DNA of 64,000 nucleotides from Psilocybe azurescens (taxonomy: Eukaryota; Basidiomycota; Agaricomycetes; Agaricales; Agrocybaceae): NCBI GenBank assembly GCA_023853785.1, contig JAJIRX010000853.1, positions 183,407 to 247,406 on the forward strand, written 5' to 3'. The translations under genes were made by a program, and so were the position numbers. Position 1 is the stretch's first letter. The number at the start of each line of letters is the position of its first letter. Positions 26,323 to 37,705 of the stretch are shown piece by piece. Below the pieces are notes generated by a model. It was not told the DNA's origin. It saw nothing but the letters and a program-made list of their open reading frames with translations, and made no database searches.

Positions 26323-27006
26323 GATTGCGCTGAGTACCTCTGAGAGTGAGCAGGAACTACTAGCCAACTGGGAGAACTGAAAAGCATTCGAAAGGCCTAT
26401 AAGTACGTTAGGTACCCGAATATTTGTGAGGTACGTTTACAGCTTGAGCATATGCAACAATCGCGGTGTCTTCCAATCCGAACATTGCTGAGAGACGATA
26501 TCTGATGCCAACCGCGTGAGGCGTGTTGCCCCAAGATACGGAAGAAGTTGGGCGCACTTAAAACTATAGCTTGGATTCAACGCTGACAGATGCCCTGACA
26601 GTGTGAAATTAGGAATGCAATGTCCGCGTGGATTAGAGAGCACGATCCCCAGGGGACGATAGCAAGTGCCATAAGTGAGCTGAAGATAGGCGGCGCACGT
26701 GCCACGTGTAAACCTTGAAAGACAATCATGAGCTTATCACCATCGGCATGAAAACACTACAGCCGTATGGAGACGGTTGTTAGTCCAGTATTTACTTATT
26801 TCACAGCAAGATAATGAAAACACTACTCCTGGGTGATTTTTGCCACGAAAAACAGGTACTAATACAGTTGACATAAACAACATACTTCTAGTCCAAATAG
26901 ATCTGGAATTAAGAATTAAAGGCGCACAGATGCCCAGAGAACCTGTCTGGGCATCTTGTAAAAAGATTGATACAAAATCTTGTCGGTTCCAAGTAAAGAG
27001 AGAAGA
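26323..27006. other. Intergenic with paired CACGTG sites
   Basis: About 680 bases upstream of the DNase-like gene and downstream of the secreted Cys-rich gene. No gene is supported; the minus ORF at 26437-26643 has no motif. Confidence 0.45.
26696..26708. promoter_or_regulatory. Paired E-boxes CACGTG-C-CACGTG
   Basis: CACGTG occurs at 26696-26701 and again at 26703-26708, one base apart. The pair is about 375 bases upstream of the DNase-like gene start. Tight pairing suggests a bHLH site rather than chance; unproven. Confidence 0.45.
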
Positions 27007-28414
27007 TTAAACTCCATTAGCGGCACGGCATTGGTTGGTCTGTGAGTCGCATTGGCCAACAGTGAGACCTGACGATCTGCCGGCAGCAGAGTTGGCAACA
27101 TTAGCACATTGGTTATGTTGAATGTCACAAGAGCGTCCGATGGCAGCTGCCTTGTTGAGGAAAGAATCGGACCCAGCAACAGCGAAGCCACGACCTCCAA
27201 CATTAACGGCAGGTGCAGCCACATTACCAACTATATTGGATTATTTTAGTAGATATCTTCGATCTGAAATAAATGCAGCTCACGTTTGCCAGCGAATACC
27301 TGAAGGTTACCGCTGGTATTGGCAGGCTTCTGTGGCAGGCGCGGTAGCGCTGAGGAAATTGCACTTCATTGGTTTACTGTCCCAAAAAGATAACAACAAT
27401 TGGACACTCACGCAGGGGCAGCAGCTGTAGGTGTACCCTCAGGTCCGGCGACGGTAACGGTTACGACATTTGCTAAAGAATCCGTCAGACAAGGTTCAAT
27501 GCCATTCGAGATAGATCTGGCTTACTGACGACGGGGCACTCAGCACTATTATTAGTGCCAGTACCAGAGCCAGCGCCACCGACTGCAGCGGTGATCTCCG
27601 CAGCAGTAGCGTCTGGCACCAAGAGGTTTTGCGTAAAAATGCATCCGACGGGGTCATCTGTGTTGTCACAAGTGTTTCCTTTGGCAGTCGCGTCATCGAG
27701 TCTTCCTGGTGCAAATGTCCCGGACTTGAGGGCGTCTTGAGGGTTGCCCCCAACAGCAGCAATCTGCTTGGCGAGCTCAAGCGTAATGGCCTTGTTAACT
27801 GCCTTGGCATTGGTCGAAGCAGGATCCTAAAATTAAAAGGTGTGAGTGATGTAAAATTGGTAGAAGGAACGACGGGAGACTACCTGATGCTGCTGAATGG
27901 CTGCGATTTCAGGATTTACGGCTTTGAGACTGGTGCAGGGAGCTGAAACAAGACCAATCCGGCCAGTGTTCCTTTCCAATGCGCGATAAATAAGGGCATC
28001 GACCATTCCCTGGATATTTCCAGCAGCTTTCGCGTTGGTGAAAGCCTGATCAGCAGTTGCTTGCTGAAGACAATCAATATCCTGGAAAGATTTGTCAACA
28101 CTCGTTCGCTAGTAAAATAGAAAGACTCTCTTACAGTAATTTGACCAGCTCCCACAGAGGCAGCAGCATTTCCAAGGAGAGCGAAGACAGGGTCTTGGAT
28201 TCGGTCTGGGTTGTTCAAGTTAAGATTCGTGCGCACAGAGGTCAAGAACTGCTCATGTGAATGCTCTACAAGTTATTAATAACAATGAATCATCGACATC
28301 CTGTCGAGCAGGCAATCTATTACCTTGGGGGACTTCACGTTTACGAATAGGAGCAGAAAAAGCAGAAGACAGAGAACAAGCAAGAGTAAGGAGTGTGACA
28401 AGATTTTGGAACAT
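27007..28414 (-). CDS. Secreted Ala/Asn-rich protein with C-terminal Cys motif
   Basis: Start at 28414 gives a clear signal peptide (MFQNLVTLLTLACSLSSAFS) followed by APIRKRE, with a dibasic KR site. The body is rich in Ala, Asn and Gln with helical stretches (ALLGNAAASVGAGQITDIDC, IQGMVDALIYRALERN, AITLELAKQIAAVGG). A low-complexity Val/Thr/Pro/Ala linker follows. The C-terminal 70 residues carry GGRGFAVAGSDSFLNKAAA and two spaced cysteine motifs, RSCDIQHNQCAN and GQCDSQTNQCRAA, ending at 27007. Five or more introns of about 50 bases fit. Similar secreted proteins occur across mushrooms without known function. The Cys motifs suggest a small disulfide-bonded domain, possibly cell-wall related (inference). 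Confidence 0.78.
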
Positions 28415-29795
28415 TTTGGCCAATAATTCTGAATGCGTAAATTGAAAATATAGAAGAGTATCCGCTGAAAAATGTCAGAGCTTGAAAAAAGGAACGCCTG
28501 CGACTTGAAGGGGACCCCAAAGTCAGCACAGAGGAGGTTAGGTGATGACGAACAGACGCATACAGGAAAGAAAAAAAGTCGAACAAGAACCTGTCTTGGG
28601 TGGCAAAGAGGGTAGTGGAATAAAGAAATTTGTATCGTCAAAAAGACTTATATACGTTTTGTGATTCCTTTGTTGCAGATGCCATCCCTATTGGATATTT
28701 CTCGCTAGCTGTAACCAGGGCAATTATTTGTTACAATAGCCGGAATGGCCTGGGTTGGCCAAGACAAGGAGTAGCTATGAATTGATGTTTTCTTTTCGAT
28801 GAGAATACATACACATGACGAAGAGCAAGTTCCACCGCTAGTGCACCAGGATCAGAACCGTTTGTCGTTAAGCAGGATGTCCCAAAGATTAGGTGACGGA
28901 ACATCAGAGGCCACAATTGATATTTTGTAGATCATATCGTCGGGAGTCGGGACTCCCAAGCCCGATTACCGAAATATGTCCGAGAGGAACTTCATTGGTG
29001 TGAAGTTGCACGAATGGATTCCCGAAAGATCGTCACAACTTGATCGTTGTAAGCTGCAGGTCGCCAGACCTACAGTCGACTTTGGGACTGTGTTGATCCA
29101 TTGGGGAGTCCAGGGAAATCTGAGCTTGTCAGAATTTATGCCGGTTCATGTCAGCCATCAGGCAATTGTACAAATTCCATCATTGAAATATCTGAACGAC
29201 GGCCCTGGATACTTACTCGCTTATTGGTGAAGGCTCCTAAGTACGCATTATAAAAAATGCGACGTCCAAGTTGCAAGGCAGAACGTCTTCCTCAAGAGAT
29301 ATATAAGTAAGCTACTCACAGGAGCACAAAAGCCGTTGAAAAAGACGCAGCAAAGCTGCTCCGACAGATCACAAAAGATGCATGCAGCATGTTTGCTGGT
29401 TCGTTGAATTACGCCTTTCTTTTGGCTCCCTTTTGTAGAGTCAAAATAGAGATGAAATTAGGCCTGATCTATTTATACCCTCAAGCCAAGAGCATTGTTT
29501 GTGAGACGACTGGAGACTTGGCTGACTCATTGTCAGCGTTAATGAAGGAGGTGCTTTCAAAGACATGCCAGATCTTATTTGCATCTGGCTTGACAGACTT
29601 GTATTCCACTCACCAGTAATAGGTTTGATATTTTATGCCAAGAATGGCAGTTATTGCAAGGTGACGGAAAGACATATCGAATTATGGTGCTCTATTTCAA
29701 ATCCGCACTTCTGTGGAGTCTTTCTCTGATAACTTATGAAGATCTTGTTCTGAGAATGATTTGAGTATAATGCATTCATACGGACAAACGGAAAA
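28415..29795. other. Intergenic, 1.4 kb without a supported gene
   Basis: Short ORFs at 28731-28916 (minus), 28976-29230 (plus) and 29389-29619 (plus) show no motif and no convincing splice partners. The first few hundred bases hold the promoter of the secreted Cys-rich protein. Confidence 0.45.
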
Positions 29796-30422
29796 TCACT
29801 TACGAATACCCCATACATGTGCTCGCAGATCCAAGAATTCTGTACACAGTGCACATCAACACCCTGTCTATAGCAAAAGAGCTGATCACACTTACCGATA
29901 TGAAGGCCATCATACAGCTTCTTCACTTCCGTTCTCACTCTGGAGATATCTTCCTTGGTGGCGGACGCATCGGACAATGCTTTCAGGTCCTTTTCAACGG
30001 CTTCTATCCGTCTGACATGCACAGTGACCTAGTCGTTTACATTCAGATAGGTTACCTCCTCCCCCACTTCTAGAGGCAGACTCACGTTTTCGGTACTGAT
30101 TTTTAGTTCTTCTACACTAGCCTGAAGCGCTGCTGAGGCTTTCTGGTATTCATCTAGCAGATGGTATGCGGCAAGTGACGAGGCCAAAGAGAACCCAAAG
30201 AGAAACCCTACGACTCTACAATATGGTTATTCGCGCAAGTTAAACCATGATGCGGATTGCTTACCCTCCCCGGAACCCTCCAACTGGTTTCTTTTGGACT
30301 TGGATATTGCCAACAGTAGACGTGGCCTCATTGCGCGCCACTGCGGTTGTGCTTATGCCACACCGCTGGAAAATAGGTAGAGACAGTCTTGACCGGCAGA
30401 CCGAGCGCGCAAATGAAGCCAT
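29796..30422 (-). CDS. Small mitochondrial-type coiled-coil membrane protein, unknown function
   Basis: Four exons fit on the minus strand. Exon 1 (30265-30422) starts MASFARSVCRSRLSLPIFQR, an Arg/Ser-rich, acid-free leader typical of a mitochondrial presequence. Exon 2 gives a glycine-rich membrane segment (VVGFLFGFSLASSLAAYHLL) followed by a heptad-like helix (ASAALQASVEELKIS). Exon 3 continues the coiled coil (VRRIEAVEKDLKALSDAS, RTEVKKLYDGLHI). Exon 4 ends FLDLRAHVWGIRK with the stop at 29796-29798. The predicted length is about 160 residues. The architecture (presequence, one membrane helix, coiled coil) suggests an inner-membrane scaffold or assembly protein, but I do not recognise a named family. 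Divergent to POP1. Confidence 0.72.
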
Positions 30423-30860
30423 TTTGTCTTGCTTCGAGGATAAGTAGTTGGTTAAAGCTGTTTAGTAGTTACCACCAGTGACCATTCACCTCACCCCCTT
30501 ACGATTACATCCGCGTTCCGTACACGTGACCCGACTCTGAGGTTCTTTGCGGTTCGAATGTCGTAAAGGTTTACCAAGTTATTAGTTGGTTATTAGGTTA
30601 ACCGTTAAGGCGTGTATGACTGTTAACGTTCTTATAACATTTCAACTCAACTCAATTGCTCTGAAAACCCCAAGAACCGATATCTAGTACCTGCTTAGGT
30701 CACATCCCACCGTCCTGTGTCTCGAGATCTTTGTTAGCAACCCCAGCTAGAAACAGCTCGAAAGCAACTGCGAAGTCGCATCCTTCAAATCGTTGTCGAG
30801 ACGCGCGTTCTTATATGACACTGGAACCCTCCGCCTCTTGGTGTCTATAAGCTTGAAACC
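30423..30860. promoter_or_regulatory. Shared promoter region of the mitochondrial-type gene and POP1
   Basis: This 438-base gap between two divergent starts includes a CACGTG at 30523-30528 (tacacgtgac) and the tgtttagtagtta-CACCAG sequence near 30460, which is shared with position 4187-4206. No gene is supported within it. Confidence 0.4.
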
Positions 30861-33800
30861 ATGGCACAGAAGCGAAGGAACGGAGAAGAGGGAGATGAAA
30901 TGACAGGACGCGAAAAAAGAAGTTAAAAATCAACGCAGCACGTACGATTGCCGTCCAGCCCACTTCTCAACACGCAAGTGGTTCTGCAGGTCCCTCGAAT
31001 GCAAATGCTGGTGCCAAAAGTAGTGAGTTACATTCGTTTTTGGCTGCAACGAATTAATTAAAAGTAGCGAAGGCTTAACAGGTCTACCAACTGTTATTGA
31101 TGTCGAGAAGTTCTTTGAGGTAGACCATAGGAAATCAATGCAACTGAATCGTCCAATTGATAAATCGTCTTTTGGAATATAGGCGCGGGCATTTGAAATT
31201 GATGCCATGCATACTGCCATGAAGACGGCAAGGTGAGCATCTCCGAATCTTCTTTATCTTATTTGCCAACCCTCCGTTGCTTCCAGTGCAAGTTCCACGC
31301 ATAGAGTATGGCAAACTCTCCCTCGACATCTACGAAGAAGAGCTGCAAGTCATGATGTTAGACGAGTTCCCCTCAGGCTTCGGGATAGAGCTCGCGCTGA
31401 GGTAAAGTCATAACCCTTCAACACCTATCTACCTTTATAAATACTTTTTTAGATGGACCCTATGCGTAAGAAAGCTCTGGGACGATCTACCCCAAAACTT
31501 GGAAAAGGTAAAGGAGCGTCAAGAACGGAATCATTTCTCAAAAGACAGCGTAAGTCTCGACGGATTGAAATACTTGTAATGCTAATCTTGGCTCCAGGCG
31601 ACAAGACATGGCTTGAAACCCACTTATGGCACGCAAAGCGCATGCACATGGAAAATCTATGGGGCTATCGTCTTGTCGGTGACCAACATTCGCCTGATTT
31701 TGTTGTTTGTGATTAATCCTCACTTTAGGCTGTCTCGCCCACTGAAAAATCATACCGTCCTTCGCATCGAGCTTCAGTGCACGGTTCGATTCTACATGAC
31801 GCTTCTTATTACTCCCTTTACGAGATCAAAGGCCCAGAAGAGGCGTTGGTAACACTGTTAGACTTATGTTGTGATCCTCAAGGTCCTGGCCCAGGCTCAA
31901 AACGGTAATGATACTCAATAGTTGCAACGGGATACCCATGTTAATTAACGGCGTCTAGATATCTCAATGGTTCTCGCATTCTTGAAACCTACATCTATAA
32001 TGTTGGATCCTATCCGTATGGCCTGGTTTCGCCGATGACTGTTATGTGGAGACCTCGTCTGTCTGTCTCACCCGAAAGAAACATATCAGGGCCTTCTGGG
32101 AGCCAAAAGGGCAAGGACGTTGAATCTGCCAAGACGTCGGATATTCGCTTTGCTTGGCTGCAATTCCATCCATCAGTGCAAACTGCTGTATTCGATACTT
32201 TGAAGGAGGCCACCTCGCGTAGCTTAAGCTTGTATAAGACTTGCCACTCGCAAGAAGCCGCTGTCGAAGTCGCCGATCTCAGAGGACAGTTGAATGTCTT
32301 CGAAATCATGGGCCCAAAATCTAGCCAAGTAATCAAAGGAGCACTGTCTTCTGTTCCATCCGAAAAATCTAAGGAGTTCTTGCAAGTGCGTGCTTTCCGT
32401 TGATAACGGAACATTTTGATCCGATAAAGATTACAGTTCTGGAGGTCGTTAACAAACCTTCAAAGTTCTGGTTCGAACCCGCGTGGTATGATTATTGGGT
32501 TCAAAGTCAATGATCCTAGACTCAAGTAAGTTTATTTATCGACGACTTTACTTGGCTCCAACCATCTATCAGTTTTCCTCCCAAGAATGCAAAGCCGGCA
32601 GCCATACCCTTAAAAAGCGTCCCTCCGACCGAAATCACCTTACCTTCTGCGAACTTAGCAAACAGCGAAATCTGGGACGAGTCTACACGCAATGGTCTGT
32701 CAAAACCACGCTTCAAGAAAAAGATATCGACGCAAGGCGTGCTAAAGTACGTGACCCCATCACATCGTCCACTTGCCACGTTAAGGAGTCAAACTTTTTC
32801 AGAACGATATTCCCGGAACGGCGCTCAATGCGCTTCGGCAGGACGATTGTATCCCAATTCTTCTCATCCAGCGGTCGATAGAAACACCAAATTCCTCAGA
32901 TAATAATGGTCTGCATGGATGGACTCTTATCCTCCCCGCCGGATGGTCGATGGCGTTTTTCAGCTCTCTCATCTACACGAGCACACGCGTAGCCGGCCAA
33001 CTTGAACGTCAGACTCAGGCATATGAAGCGGGCATGACTTATTTCCCTCGAGACTATCCGGGCACAGAGCCTTATCAACTCTACGCGAAAGAACGAGAGT
33101 CTAAGGAAATGGAAACATGGGAACGGAAACCGCCTGCGAAGCGCGTCAACTTCGAGAAACTAGGTATAGTAAACCCATGGAAGAGTAACTGGGAAAAGGT
33201 TCTTGGGATCACGGGGCAAGACGGTGAAGATGAAGAGGCGTTTGTTACGTGCCAGAGAGAGCCGGTTCCTACCCCAGAAAATGATGCTTATGCGAAGATC
33301 AAGCCTTGGTTACTGCGGGGTTCAGAACTACCCAAGATCTTATCCAATTTATCTTCCGTATTCAACGTCAGTGCTGCTCTGTTATCCGAGATTAACCGCC
33401 TGCGACTCAAACGGGGCCATCAAATATTGTCGGCGGACGTCAATGGCGCTCAACTTTTACATGGTGCTCTCGTGAATGTGAAAATTACAATGTGTTCTCG
33501 AGGTGCCCCACAGAACTTGGCCGAGATCTTTATCATGTCGGATGATCTTTTGAGACATTGGGAACGCTACCTGCAAACGCGAACACTGGGAGGTGTGGCC
33601 GATGAGGACCATCCTGACGAACTTGAAGTTCGTTATTTGATTTTTGCGTCAAGAACTTAGCTGATAACATATTAGCTGGCTAGCCGCATCCCGCCCAAGA
33701 GATCGATTATCGGCCATGTCACCACGGGCTACTACTCTCTCGCGAGGGGGAGAGGGATTCGCCATCGGTGCGATCGCTCTTGCACGTCTAATGGAGTTGG

Positions 33801-33977
33801 AACAGCAAGCCACTCGGTAAGCACCAATACCATTATCGTTTCCATGAATGTAAACTATATCGATGTAGATTGCATCCAAACCAGAAGGTGAAAAATCCGC
33901 CCATGCTTGTAGTTGTGCGGAACATAGATGGCTGTCAATGTCGAGTTGCTCGTCTTCAAGTTTTGCTGGATGCTTAA
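30861..33977 (+). CDS. POP1: RNase P / RNase MRP protein subunit Pop1
   Basis: Pop1 is the large scaffold protein of RNase P and RNase MRP in the nucleus/nucleolus. The ATG at 30861 opens AQKRRNGEEGDEM; then INAARTIAVQP, FEIDAMHTAMKTAS, WQTLPRHLRRRAASHD, the hallmark block WLETHLWHAKRMHM with LWGYRL, and ASYYSLYEIKGPE. Later blocks are LQFHPS, FEIMGPKSSQVIKGAL, the central WTLILPAGW with a large SMAFFSSLIYTSTRVAGQ exon, and the end GFAIGAIAL..VVVRNIDG. About eight introns are present. Two frame breaks are needed: in the A6 run 30913-30918 (one A short) and in the G5 run 33746-33750 (one G extra). Because POP1 is essential and single copy, these are strong candidates for assembly errors. Confidence 0.92.
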
Positions 33978-34180
33978 AGCCAATGTATTAGTAGAGACTA
34001 TGTATTATGTTAGTTTTTATAGTAAACCATAGCCATGGTATCAACTGCCACATGGGGTTTGGCTCGAACAAGTGCACTTATAGAAAAGAAAAGGAATAAA
34101 TAATGGTCCAAATGTATACAGTATAATATACAATATAGAAGATGAGGGACGAAGAAATGAAACAAAAAACAAAGGAAGGG
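33978..34180. other. Convergent intergenic
   Basis: About 200 bases of AT-rich 3' sequence between the convergent POP1 and borealin-like genes. No gene. Confidence 0.4.
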
Positions 34181-35765
34181 TCATCGGATCTTCCACTTGT
34201 CAACGGTGGCTTGTATCAACCGGCCCATCTCCACTTTGGCTTGTTTCTTTGCGCTGTCTGAAATACCCTCGAGAGCATCCAGCGATCCCGGAGAGGTCTG
34301 CAACGGATCAAACTCGAGAAGGTGGCCATCCTTCGTAGGGATCGCCACCAGAGCCGAAAACGTTCTCTCAATCTTCGCTGGAGGACGCGGGGTCATTTCG
34401 TTGTTGGTCGGCTGCGTTGGTGGAAAGCGGAAAGATGGACCAAGAGTCAGTTGGGGTTGCGAATCGGGTTGGGTAGGCTGGGAATTCTCTCTTGAATGCG
34501 ATGATGAATTTGGTCGCGATGAATTTGTTTGAGATGAAGCAGTGTAAAAGCTTGCTTGCGAGTCTGTCCGTGAATGCAAGCCCGAAGGAAAGGCGACAGA
34601 AGGGTCTCTCCGGATAATAATACTACTCTTAGACCGTTTCAGCGTACGTCCTCCATTGGCGTCGTTTGTCCGGGTAAGATCATTTTCTTCCAAGCAATCG
34701 TCCTCTTCGTCATCCATATGCGCCATTTCAACACCTTTAAACCAGCCTAAACCAAATTCGTAAGGGTTAGCGAGAGGTGAGCCATTTATGCTAAGCATGT
34801 TTTCGTCCTTTCTTGGTAATCGCATTGTTGTATTTTGAGGATCCGGGTGTCGATTATGTGAAGGGTATGCGGGTGTTTTGTGAGGTATAGTAGGGTTGAA
34901 ACTTGAACTTGAAGGAACGCGACTTTTCACGCCGCCGATATTGGGGTTAGACGATGTTTGCTTTAGAGGAGAGGTGGGACGGGACGGTGGTCGTGGATTA
35001 AAGATGGCAGTGGAGTTATTGAAGGGGGCTCTAGGTTTCTGCGGGCTCATTGATGGAGCTGGACGGCCCATAGTCCGCGACTGTTGTTAAAATTAGCATA
35101 CGGATCAAAAAATTGATGAGCAAAGTGCGTACCACGTTAGAGCCAGGTGTTTTGGTGTTGCTCAGTAGTCTCGAGCGTTGAGCAGTTCCAGGTCCAGTGG
35201 AAGATCCGGCTACTTTCTTTGGTGACGACAGGTGTGTACGGGCTAAACAACCAAGCGTTGAGCGTATCGTGGTACCACAGAAGACAAGGCACAAACCATT
35301 CTTTAAGACCCTCTGTGAATCGGAATCTTTAAGTTGGCTTGATCCAGATGGCTCAGTTTCCGTTTCCTGACTCGCGACCCATTTCCTCTTCCGCATGCTC
35401 TTATCTATCTCTCCTAGTGTTGCATCGGCGCCCGCAGCAGCCAGCCGTTCCTTCTGAAATCCTCGCAAAGCCAACTGAATGTTTCCTTCGTATTTCTGCC
35501 CAAATTCCCGCATTGTCATACTCCTGACCTGCTTTGGAATGCGGGAAACCTGTCCTTCCTGATGGATCGTAAAGTTCTCTAGTCTGTCTGTGAGCCATGC
35601 CTCGAACTGACGGGTCCGATGCGCGACTGCAAGACGAACAAACGAATGTCAGAAATGGGCTTTTTATTTGGCAGAATGATGTTATGGACCTTCAATATCA
35701 AGATTGGCTATGAGCTGTCTCTTCTCCTCGTTGCTATAATGCCTTTTGGTGGTCGGTATATCCAT
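34181..35765 (-). CDS. Borealin/Nbl1-like chromosomal passenger complex subunit
   Basis: Start at 35765 (MDIPTTKRHYSNEEKRQLIA). The next exon continues AHRTRQFEAWLTDRLENF, HQEGQVSRIPKQVRSMTMRE and KYEGNIQLALRGFQKERL. This N-terminal 80-residue helical region is the Nbl1/Borealin N-terminal domain, which forms a three-helix bundle with survivin and INCENP. The long remainder is disordered and Ser/Pro-rich with SPQKP, SPLKQ and TPAYP sites that could be Cdk or Aurora targets. The last conserved bit (IERTFSALVAIPTKDGHLLE, then GSLDALEGISDSAKKQAKVE) may be a C-terminal dimerisation helix. Four exons; no frame break seen. Diverges from the ERG26-like gene over 209 bases. Confidence 0.85.
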
Positions 35766-35837
35766 TGTTTGAAGAGACTGACTTGAAGATAACGTTCCTG
35801 GTAAACAAACCCCAGGGCGCGACCAAGGAAGCGGTCT

Positions 35838-35855
35838 CACGTGGCATATCACGTG
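35838..35855. promoter_or_regulatory. Two E-boxes CACGTG-GCATAT-CACGTG in a divergent promoter
   Basis: CACGTG at 35838-35843 and 35850-35855 are separated by six bases, so both lie on nearly the same helix face pattern, in the 209-base gap between borealin and the ERG26-like gene. Sterol genes in fungi are often controlled by bHLH SREBP-type factors or Cbf1; direct evidence is absent here. Confidence 0.5.
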
Positions 35856-35974
35856 CGACGCGTTATGGGGTAAAATAGTCTTTCTTCATGTCGTTCGATC
35901 TCGTTGCATAAAAACTAAAGCCAGCGGACTCTTTCTTTCTTTCTCTTCGCCAACCCATTTTATCATTCTTATTA

Positions 35975-37507
35975 ATGTCGCAAACAAAATCCCGCGATGT
36001 CTACATGGTAATTGGTGGGAACGGCTTCCTTGGTCGCCATATTGTGCAACAACTCCTAGATCGAGGCGACATCGTTTCGGTATTCGACATCGTTGAGCGT
36101 TATAGTGACGTTGCTTTCTATGCTGGGGACATCAGCAATCAAGAATCAGTTGCCTCTGCTTTGCGCAGTGTATGTACAAATTTGTGCTCTAAATATTTGT
36201 ATTAATTGAGCTTCAGAGCGGTACCACTTGCATCATACACACTGCGTCACCACATGCGACTTTGAACAACCCAGCTCTCTTCCACAAAGTCAACGTAGAA
36301 GGGACTAAGGCTGTCATTGCAGCCGCTATCGAGACCAAAGTGCGCAAGCTTGTCTTCACGAGTTCGGCCGGTGTCGTCTTCAACGGAGAAGACGTCATGG
36401 ACGCCGACGAACGACTACCATTCCCAGCAGTACCTATGGATGCTTACAACGACACCAAAGGGAAAGCAGAAAATGCCGTTATTGAAGCCAATGGTAAAGG
36501 TGGTCTATTGACTGTCGCGTTGAGACCTGCCGGAATTTTTGGGTTAGTGACTAAAAATATCCCCTCTCTAAATGGTTTGCTTACGTCCTTCGAATTGTAG
36601 TCCCGGAGACCGACAGGTCATGTCTGGTCTATACCAAGTGTATGAACGCGGACAAACACACTTCCAGATCGGCGACAACACAAATCTGTTTGACTGGACA
36701 TATGTCGGAAACGTCGCCTATGCTCATCTTCTGGCCGCCGACAAACTCGACAACCCCCTCCTGCACCTCCTGTGTCTGAACTGGAAAAAATTCCCGCAAC
36801 TGCAGATGAAGTCCCTCCTCTGACCGAAGCCGAAGCTGCTATTTTAGACCATCCTATCCTTCCTGTTTCCCTCAGCACAGGTAAACACCGGGTGCCTACA
36901 TGCGAGGCGAGACCGTTGGGCCCATACGTCACGCCCCCTCCAAATGGCGCAAAAATTGCCGCCGCGTTCGAGGATCCAAATTTCGAGACCACACTTCGCC
37001 CCGTTATCAGGACACGGTTTGACCAGCTCTCAGATCACGCTCTCAAACGTGCCAAAGTCAACTACCCTGACATCCACCCCTTACAAGTCGCCGGACAGGT
37101 GTTTTTCATCACCAATGGAGAGCCAACGTATTTCTGGGATTTCCCGCGCCTGATCTGGAACGAGCTCGACAAGTACTTCCCTGAAAAAGAAAAAGCGCGC
37201 GGACTGATTAAGCTTCCTAAATCTGTGGGGTTGGCTGCTGCGACAGGGTCGGAGTGGTATGGCTGGTTGACTGGGAAGGACGTCACATTTACGAAGTTCA
37301 AGGTGACATTCAGTTGTGCGACGAGGTGGCACAATATCGAAAAAGCCAGGAGAATTCTGGGCTATGAACCCCAGGTTGGCGTCCAAGAAGGAGTGAAGCG
37401 AATGGTCGAGGTTAGTTCCATTTCCTGTCTCTATCTGTACCTCATAACTCATTTTTCTCTAGTGGTGGTATGCCGACTACCTCGCCAATCACAAAAAGTC
37501 CAGTTAG
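35975..37507 (+). CDS. ERG26: Sterol-4-alpha-carboxylate 3-dehydrogenase (Erg26-like)
   Basis: An extended SDR (3beta-HSD) enzyme that oxidatively decarboxylates 4-carboxysterols in ergosterol synthesis. Visible: YMVIGGNGFLGRHIVQQLL (NAD-binding GxxGxxG), FYAGDISN, IHTASPHA, NVEGTKAVI, VFTSSAGVVFNGEDV (active Ser), AYNDTKGKAEN (a Y..xK motif, here Y-N-D-T-K as in Erg26 families), LRPAGIFGPGDRQVMSGL and FDWTYVGNVAYAHLLAADKL. A later exon gives GQVFFITNGEPTYFWDFPR, then RRILGYEPQVG. Introns follow at LRS, FG and VE. One frame break lies in the C5 run 36754-36758 (one C short); the reading shifts from AADKLDN to PAPPVSELEKIP. Stop 37505-37507. Confidence 0.9.
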
Positions 37508-37705
37508 TGACAGGCACTAATGAGTAATAGTTATATACATTTATTCCGCACACTTGCTATCTATTTTCAATGACCGATACCCAGTGTACCATAGCCATCT
37601 TAATATTTTTTTGTTTGGATCCTGGAATTGGCACAATTATTTCCTAATCAAGTGATTGGCCAAACAAAGCCAAAAGATGAATCTTATCTTCATCCCTGGA
37701 CCACG

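Noticed and set aside
30540..30565. Possible tRNA B-box (GGTTCGAATG)
   Set aside because: No matching A-box, acceptor stem or cloverleaf could be folded around it.
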